From JACVRM01 sp046262315 (GTDB lineage Bacteria; Actinomycetota; Thermoleophilia; Gaiellales; Gaiellaceae): a stretch of DNA of 19,004 nucleotides. Positions 17,554 to 19,004 of the stretch are shown here, one piece after another. The notes below the pieces were generated by a model, which worked only from the letters and a program-made list of their open reading frames with translations, ran no database searches and had not been told where the DNA came from. The stretch is taken from the NCBI GenBank assembly GCA_046262315.1, contig JBHEMZ010000095.1:1-19004 (forward strand), read 5' to 3'. Position numbers and translations under genes: made by a program. The number at the start of each line of letters is the position of its first letter. The first letter of the stretch is position 1.

Positions 17554-18867
17554 ATGAGGCGCCGTCTGCGGTCCACGCACGACCGCGAGATCCTGCGGCT
17601 CTCGACCCTGGCGCTCGGCTCGCTCGCGGCCGAGCCGCTCTACCTGCTCGTGGACACCGCGATAGTGGGGCACCTCGGGCGCTCGCAGCTGGCTGCGCTC
17701 GGCCTCTCCGCGGTCGTGCTGACGGGGCTCTTCGCGGTCTTCAACTTCCTCACCTACGGCACGACCGCGCAGGTGGCGCGGGCCTCGGGCGCCGGACAGG
17801 AGCGCATGGCGAGGAAGATCGGTGTGCAGGCCGTCTGGCTGTCGCTAGGTGCCGGCTGCCTGCTCGCCGGGGCGCTCGCGCTCTTCGCCGAGCCGGTCAT
17901 GCGCGGCATGGGCGCGGACGGCGAGACGCTCGGCCATGCCGTCACCTACACGCACATCGCGGCGATCGGACTGCCGTTCGCCTTCCTCGCCCGCGGTGCG
18001 GAGGGCTGGCTGCGCGGCGTCTCGGAGCTCCGCACGCCGCTCGTCATCTACGTGGCGGCGAACGCGGCGAACGTGGTGCTCGAGGTGCTGTTCGTGTACG
18101 GCTTCGGCTGGGGCATCGCAGGGTCGGCCTGGGGAACCGCGATCGCCCAGGCCGGCATGGGGCTCGCGTTCGCGGCGCGGGTGCTTCCTGCGGCGCGTGG
18201 GGCGCTCGCGATCGAAATGGAGGCCATGCGACGGTTGCTCTCGCTCGGCAAGCACATCTTTGTGCGCACGAGCGCGCTCTACGTGGCGTTCGTGGCCGCC
18301 GGCGCAGTCGCGGCGCGCTTCGGCGACGCCTCGCTGGGAGCGCACCAGATCGCCATCCAGCTCTGGGGGTTCCTCGCCCTCGTGCTCGACTCGGTGGCGA
18401 TCGCGGGCCAGGTGATCGTCGGGCGCATGCTCGGCGCAGGGGACGGGGAGGGCGCGTTCGCCGCCAGCGTGCGCATGGTGGTCATGTCGGTGGCGCTCGG
18501 CGCCGTGTTCGCCGCGATCATGCTCGCGGTGGTCGGAGTTCTGCCGAGGGCATTCACGGATGATGGCGCGGTGCGCGAGCGAGCGGAAGCCGTCTGGCCG
18601 CTCTTCGCGCTCATGCAGCCGCTGAACGGCGCCGTGTTCGCGCTTGACGGCATCCTGATCGGCGCCGGCGACGGCCGCTACCTGATGTGGTCGATGGTCG
18701 TCTCCGGCGTCACGGCGACGGGCGTCGCGGTCGCCGCGTTGGTGCTGGACTGGGGTCTCGTTGGCGTCTGGGCGGCGCTCGTGGTGCTGATCGCCGTTCG
18801 GCTCGTGCTGATGGGCGCGCGTTTCCTCGGGCGCCGCTGGCTCGTCACCGGCTGGGCCCATGACTAA
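17554..18867 (+). CDS. MATE-family efflux transporter (DinF-like)
   Basis: A 437-residue integral membrane protein with about 12 hydrophobic helices in two related halves, as in MATE (multidrug and toxic compound extrusion) antiporters that use Na+ or H+. Family marks include LGSLAAEPLYLLVDTAIVGHLG at the start (helix 1, with the usual D), LTYGTTAQVARASGAG, GWLRGVSELRTPL, and in the second half SLGAHQIAIQLWGFLALVLDSVAIAGQVIVGRMLGAG and LDGILIGAGDGRYL. The pattern resembles the plant/bacterial DinF-type branch. Substrates are unknown. Start ATG 17554 lies 43 bases after the glycosyltransferase stop with only a weak ribosome-binding site; cotranscription is plausible. Its TAA stop abuts the presumed IS630 end. 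Confidence 0.92.
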   Translation: MRRRLRSTHDREILRLSTLALGSLAAEPLYLLVDTAIVGHLGRSQLAALGLSAVVLTGLFAVFNFLTYGTTAQVARASGAGQERMARKIGVQAVWLSLGAGCLLAGALALFAEPVMRGMGADGETLGHAVTYTHIAAIGLPFAFLARGAEGWLRGVSELRTPLVIYVAANAANVVLEVLFVYGFGWGIAGSAWGTAIAQAGMGLAFAARVLPAARGALAIEMEAMRRLLSLGKHIFVRTSALYVAFVAAGAVAARFGDASLGAHQIAIQLWGFLALVLDSVAIAGQVIVGRMLGAGDGEGAFAASVRMVVMSVALGAVFAAIMLAVVGVLPRAFTDDGAVRERAEAVWPLFALMQPLNGAVFALDGILIGAGDGRYLMWSMVVSGVTATGVAVAALVLDWGLVGVWAALVVLIAVRLVLMGARFLGRRWLVTGWAHD

Positions 18868-19004
18868 GTGCTCCCGGCCGTAAGTTCGCTCACCGTCACG
18901 CGGCCAGCTGGAGCTGAGGCTTGTGCGCTGCGATGCGCGCGAGCAGGGCGGCGAGGTCGTCGCGGGTGAAGCGCCAGTCGAACGGCTCGGCGATCTCGTT
19001 CCAG
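18867..19004 (-). mobile_element. IS630-family insertion sequence, 3' end (truncated by window edge)
   Basis: The right edge of the window lies inside an element whose transposase C-terminus is at 18896-19004. IS630 elements insert at TA; a TA is present at 18865-18866 within the MATE stop codon, so the end may lie at about 18867 with AGTGCTCCCGGCCG as its terminal sequence. The boundary is inferred, since the other terminus cannot be seen. Confidence 0.5.
18896..19004 (-). CDS. IS630-family transposase, C-terminal fragment
   Basis: The last 35 codons before a TGA at 18896-18898. They read WNEIAEPFDWRFTRDDLAAL, then LARIAAHKPQLQLAA. The pattern WN..A.PF.W.FTR.DL..LL.RI is characteristic of the end of IS630-family DDE transposases, downstream of the last catalytic acidic residue. 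It is too short to judge whether the element is intact. Confidence 0.7.
   Translation of the reverse strand, partial: WNEIAEPFDWRFTRDDLAALLARIAAHKPQLQLAA

Overview
The window is very GC-rich (roughly 70%) with strong G/C bias at third codon positions and several GTG/TTG starts. The secreted protein with Ig-like repeats, the DUF5519 'luciferase-domain' gene, the DUF892 gene with a basic tail and the actinobacterial IS481 type all suggest a high-GC actinobacterium, most likely of class Thermoleophilia (Gaiellales/Solirubrobacterales-like). This placement is inferred from family resemblance only.

Layout. Both edges lie inside insertion sequences. The left edge (1-136) is the 5' end of an IS481-family element on the minus strand, abutting a GCTAGC target next to the stop of a bicupin gene (142-921). 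The right edge (about 18867-19004) is the C-terminus of an IS630-family transposase, next to the stop of a MATE transporter gene. From 0.9 to 4.2 kb the DNA looks damaged: a 22-codon relic of the dnaE2 start, a DUF5519 gene carrying two compensating frameshifts, a small zinc-ribbon ORF that has lost its natural end, a recQ gene broken by an in-frame TGA, and about 500 bp with little recognisable. From 4.2 to 6.5 kb are a 2H-phosphoesterase-like gene lacking its first catalytic His, a small secreted Lys-rich protein, a receiver-only response regulator and a DUF892 ferritin-like protein.

The centrepiece is a minus-strand, tightly overlapping three-gene operon (11082 down to 6534). Its first gene encodes an aberrant FtsH-type membrane AAA+ metalloprotease interrupted by a 290-residue, endonuclease-bearing intein placed directly after the Walker A helix. 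The second encodes a single-pass membrane protein with a seven-Gln tract. The third encodes a very small HExxH protein. The coding overlaps (16 bp and 4 bp) argue for one translationally coupled membrane proteolysis system. This is the best candidate for something undescribed in the window.

The right part (11.3-18.9 kb) runs on the plus strand: a secreted Ig-like protein with a frameshift, a CDF zinc/cation exporter, a short-chain dehydrogenase preceded by a nested inverted-repeat block, a glycogen-debranching-type glucosidase, a family 4 glycosyltransferase, and a MATE exporter. The glucosidase and glycosyltransferase probably belong to alpha-glucan metabolism. No rRNA, tRNA or CRISPR array was recognised.
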